This document shows positions 62,641 through 64,000 of a stretch of 64,000 bases of DNA, in pieces. The first letter of the stretch is position 1. The number at the start of each line of letters is the position of its first letter. The DNA comes from Caulobacter vibrioides (GTDB lineage: Bacteria > Pseudomonadota > Alphaproteobacteria > Caulobacterales > Caulobacteraceae), in assembly GCF_002858865.1 (NCBI RefSeq), contig NZ_PJRR01000007.1, forward strand, positions 62,001 through 126,000, written 5' to 3'. The notes beneath the pieces are model-generated. The model worked only from the letters and a program-made list of their open reading frames with translations. It was not told the DNA's origin and ran no database searches. Made by a program: the position numbers and the translations under genes.

Positions 62641-62655
62641 GAACGTTATGGGAAC
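62641..62655. promoter_or_regulatory. LexA box upstream of ssb
   Basis: GAAC-GTTATGG-GAAC matches the alphaproteobacterial LexA site GAAC-N7-GAAC (GTTC-N7-GTTC on the other strand) exactly. It ends 86 bases before the ssb start codon, so SOS induction of ssb is likely. Confidence 0.8.
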
Positions 62656-62741
62656 AAAACTTGCTTCCGGGTTAGCGGGTCGTTAACGTCTCGCTCCAGA
62701 TTCCGGCGCATGGGTCGCCGGGCGAGAGCAAGGTCCAAGCG

Positions 62742-63245
62742 ATGGCTGGCAGCGTCAACAAGGTCATTCTGGTGGGCAACCTCGGGGCCGATCCCGAGAT
62801 CCGCAGTCTCGGTTCAGGCGACCGCGTCGCCAATTTGCGTATCGCGACGTCGGAGACTTGGCGCGACCGCAACAGCGGCGAGCGCAAGGAAAAGACCGAG
62901 TGGCACCGCGTGGTCATCTTCAACGACAATCTCGTCAAGGTCGCCGAGCAGTATCTGCGCAAGGGCTCGACGGTCTACATCGAGGGCGCGCTGCAGACCC
63001 GCAAGTGGACCGACAACACCGGTCAGGAGAAGTACTCCACCGAGATCGTGCTGCAGAAGTTCCGCGGCGAGCTGACCATGTTGGGCGGCCGTGGCGGCGA
63101 CGCGGGCATGTCGTCGGGCGGCGGCGATGAGTACGGCGGCGGCTATTCGGGTGGCGGCTCCAGCTTCGGCGGCGGCCAGCGCAGCCAGCCCAGTGGTCCG
63201 CGCGAGAGCTTCTCGGCGGATCTGGACGACGAGATCCCGTTCTAG
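62742..63245 (+). CDS. ssb: Single-stranded DNA-binding protein
   Basis: The 167-aa protein has an OB-fold N-terminal domain ([21 protein letters not shown] to ~115), a Gly/Ser-rich linker and the acidic tip DLDDEIPF that binds partner proteins. It coats single-stranded DNA during replication, recombination and repair. It is preceded by a perfect LexA box. Length is normal for Caulobacter SSB. Confidence 0.96.
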   Translation: MAGSVNKVILVGNLGADPEIRSLGSGDRVANLRIATSETWRDRNSGERKEKTEWHRVVIFNDNLVKVAEQYLRKGSTVYIEGALQTRKWTDNTGQEKYSTEIVLQKFRGELTMLGGRGGDAGMSSGGGDEYGGGYSGGGSSFGGGQRSQPSGPRESFSADLDDEIPF

Positions 63246-63289
63246 GTCGAGGCGCCAAGGGGAGCGATCATGCTCTCTCGGGAACATAT

Positions 63290-63319
63290 CGGCGGGTGCT
63301 TCGAACGGAGCACCCGCCG
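63290..63319 (+). terminator. Terminator after ssb
   Basis: An 11-bp perfect stem (63290-63300 with 63309-63319) with an eight-base loop is followed by TTCTCG. The T-run is weak, but the hairpin is strong. Confidence 0.7.
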
Positions 63320-63341
63320 TTCTCGTATCTGCGGGAATATT

Positions 63342-63361
63342 CCCTAGACATCATTCTAGGG
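63342..63361. promoter_or_regulatory. Inverted repeat upstream of the last gene
   Basis: CCCTAGA (63342-63348) and TCTAGGG (63355-63361) are perfect 7-base inverted repeats with a six-base spacer, 36 bases before the start codon. A GGGAATATTCCC palindrome overlaps the left side (63333-63344). An operator is possible; nothing identifies the protein that binds it. Confidence 0.45.
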
Positions 63362-63397
63362 TTGTGTTTCGCTTCCGTTCTGAAGCGGAGCACGGTC

Positions 63398-64000
63398 ATG
63401 AAGAACGTGATTTTCGGTCTCGCCATCACCGCCGCCTTAGCGGTGGCGCCCGCGGCCATGGCGCGACAGGCTGATACGCTCATAGGCGACGCTCGACGTC
63501 AGAGTGGTCTTGAGGCGGAGATGGCCCGCCTGCGGCAGACCTCGCCCGGCAGCGCTCGAGACGGGGTGTGTCCGCTGGTTCGCGGCGCCTCCGCCGAGGT
63601 CAACGCCTATGTGGCCGCGCGCCTGCATCAGGTCGCCCGGCAAGCGGGCGCGACCTATGCCAAGCGCGCTTGCGAGCCAAACGTCGTGGTCCTGTTCTCA
63701 GCCGAGCCCGATCAGTTGATCCGCGAGGCGGCGCAATCGAAGCGCTTTAACTATCGCGGCGCGCCCGCTGACGCCGTCCAGGCGTTCAAGGCCGGCGGCC
63801 AACCGGTGCGCTGGGTCCACGGCGGTGATGTGCGCGGCTCGGCGGCGGGCGATGCGCGGCCTCATAACGCTCTGGTCGTCGTGGACGCTGCAATGGCTCA
63901 GAACGTGAAGGTTTCGGCGTTGGCGGACTACCTGGCGATGGTGTCCCTGGCGGATGTTCGCGTTCGCCCCGCGCCCGCAAACTCGATCATGAGTCTGTTC
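63398..64000 (+). CDS. Exported protein of unknown function, cut by the window end
   Basis: The ATG at 63398 opens a frame of at least 201 residues with no stop before the window edge, so the 3' end is missing. The start MKNVIFGLAITAALAVAPA is a signal peptide ending near AMARQ. The mature part has LVRGASAEVNAYVAARLHQVARQAG and PNVVVLFSAEPDQLIREAA, a regular alpha/beta pattern with cysteines at CPL and ACEPN. I do not recognise the family. Confidence 0.7.
   Translation, partial: MKNVIFGLAITAALAVAPAAMARQADTLIGDARRQSGLEAEMARLRQTSPGSARDGVCPLVRGASAEVNAYVAARLHQVARQAGATYAKRACEPNVVVLFSAEPDQLIREAAQSKRFNYRGAPADAVQAFKAGGQPVRWVHGGDVRGSAAGDARPHNALVVVDAAMAQNVKVSALADYLAMVSLADVRVRPAPANSIMSLF

Noticed and set aside
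1..64000. tRNA or rRNA genes
   Set aside because: No cloverleaf with a T-loop GGTTCRA signature or rRNA core was recognised by eye; a tRNAscan run would settle it.

Overview
The window looks like a chromosomal segment of a Caulobacter species (Alphaproteobacteria, C. crescentus/C. segnis type). The evidence is high GC, frequent GTG/TTG starts and ATGA/GTGA-coupled operons. A flagellar locus with Caulobacter-type flmH-flmG, flbT-flaF, tandem sigma-54 flagellin genes, flaG and flaEY, an alphaproteobacterial GAAC-N7-GAAC LexA box before ssb, and FixK-type boxes also fit. Names rest on reading the proteins; no database search was possible.

Layout. 1-3.9 kb: an oxygen-limitation group (ompW, a Crp/Fnr regulator with hemN, and a second Crp/Fnr regulator) with two FixK-like boxes. 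3.9-9.1 kb: an unusual signalling operon with a TIR-TM-TPR protein, a small unknown protein, and a TPR + SLOG-like + class III cyclase-like protein, followed by two small proteins. It is transcribed divergently from the second Crp/Fnr gene. 9.1-15.8 kb: a pentose (probably L-arabinose) group of periplasmic aldose 1-epimerase, AraD1/GguC-like protein, FadR-type GntR regulator, XylD-like dehydratase and secreted GH51 arabinofuranosidase, tied together by three copies of a TNGTCNGACAA operator. 15.9-25.5 kb: housekeeping metabolism, including an FAD oxidoreductase, cysK-sseA-metC, photolyase-cfa and kdsA-hldD. 25.6-40 kb: an HMG-CoA-synthase-like/thiolase pair, DUF3089, an APH/DUF6285 pair, DUF808, a methyltransferase with recG, a polar amino acid ABC transporter, a KAS III-like enzyme and a sterol-desaturase-family protein.

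40.05-42.0 kb is a small accessory island: inverted copies of a TGCACTGTCACCGT element, an AT-rich orphan gene, a truncated IS6-type transposase, a complete REP-associated transposase (RAYT) and an 11-bp tandem repeat. 42.0-50.5 kb carries a TRAP transporter, nitroreductase, NrtR-like and HD-domain genes, a FixK-box-preceded universal stress protein, a lipoprotein and a MoxR ATPase.

50.6-61.3 kb is the flagellin locus: PseH-like acetyltransferase and FlmG glycosyltransferase, FlbT/FlaF post-transcriptional and export factors, two near-identical flagellins with their own sigma-54 promoters, FlaG, a divergent flagellin, a second PseH-like acetyltransferase and FlaEY. The last part holds two small envelope proteins, ssb under a LexA box, and the start of a secreted protein cut by the window edge.

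The most interesting candidate system is the TIR / SLOG-like / degenerate-cyclase operon at 3945-8170. It suggests a nucleotide-messenger pathway split between a membrane TIR protein and a soluble receptor-effector.
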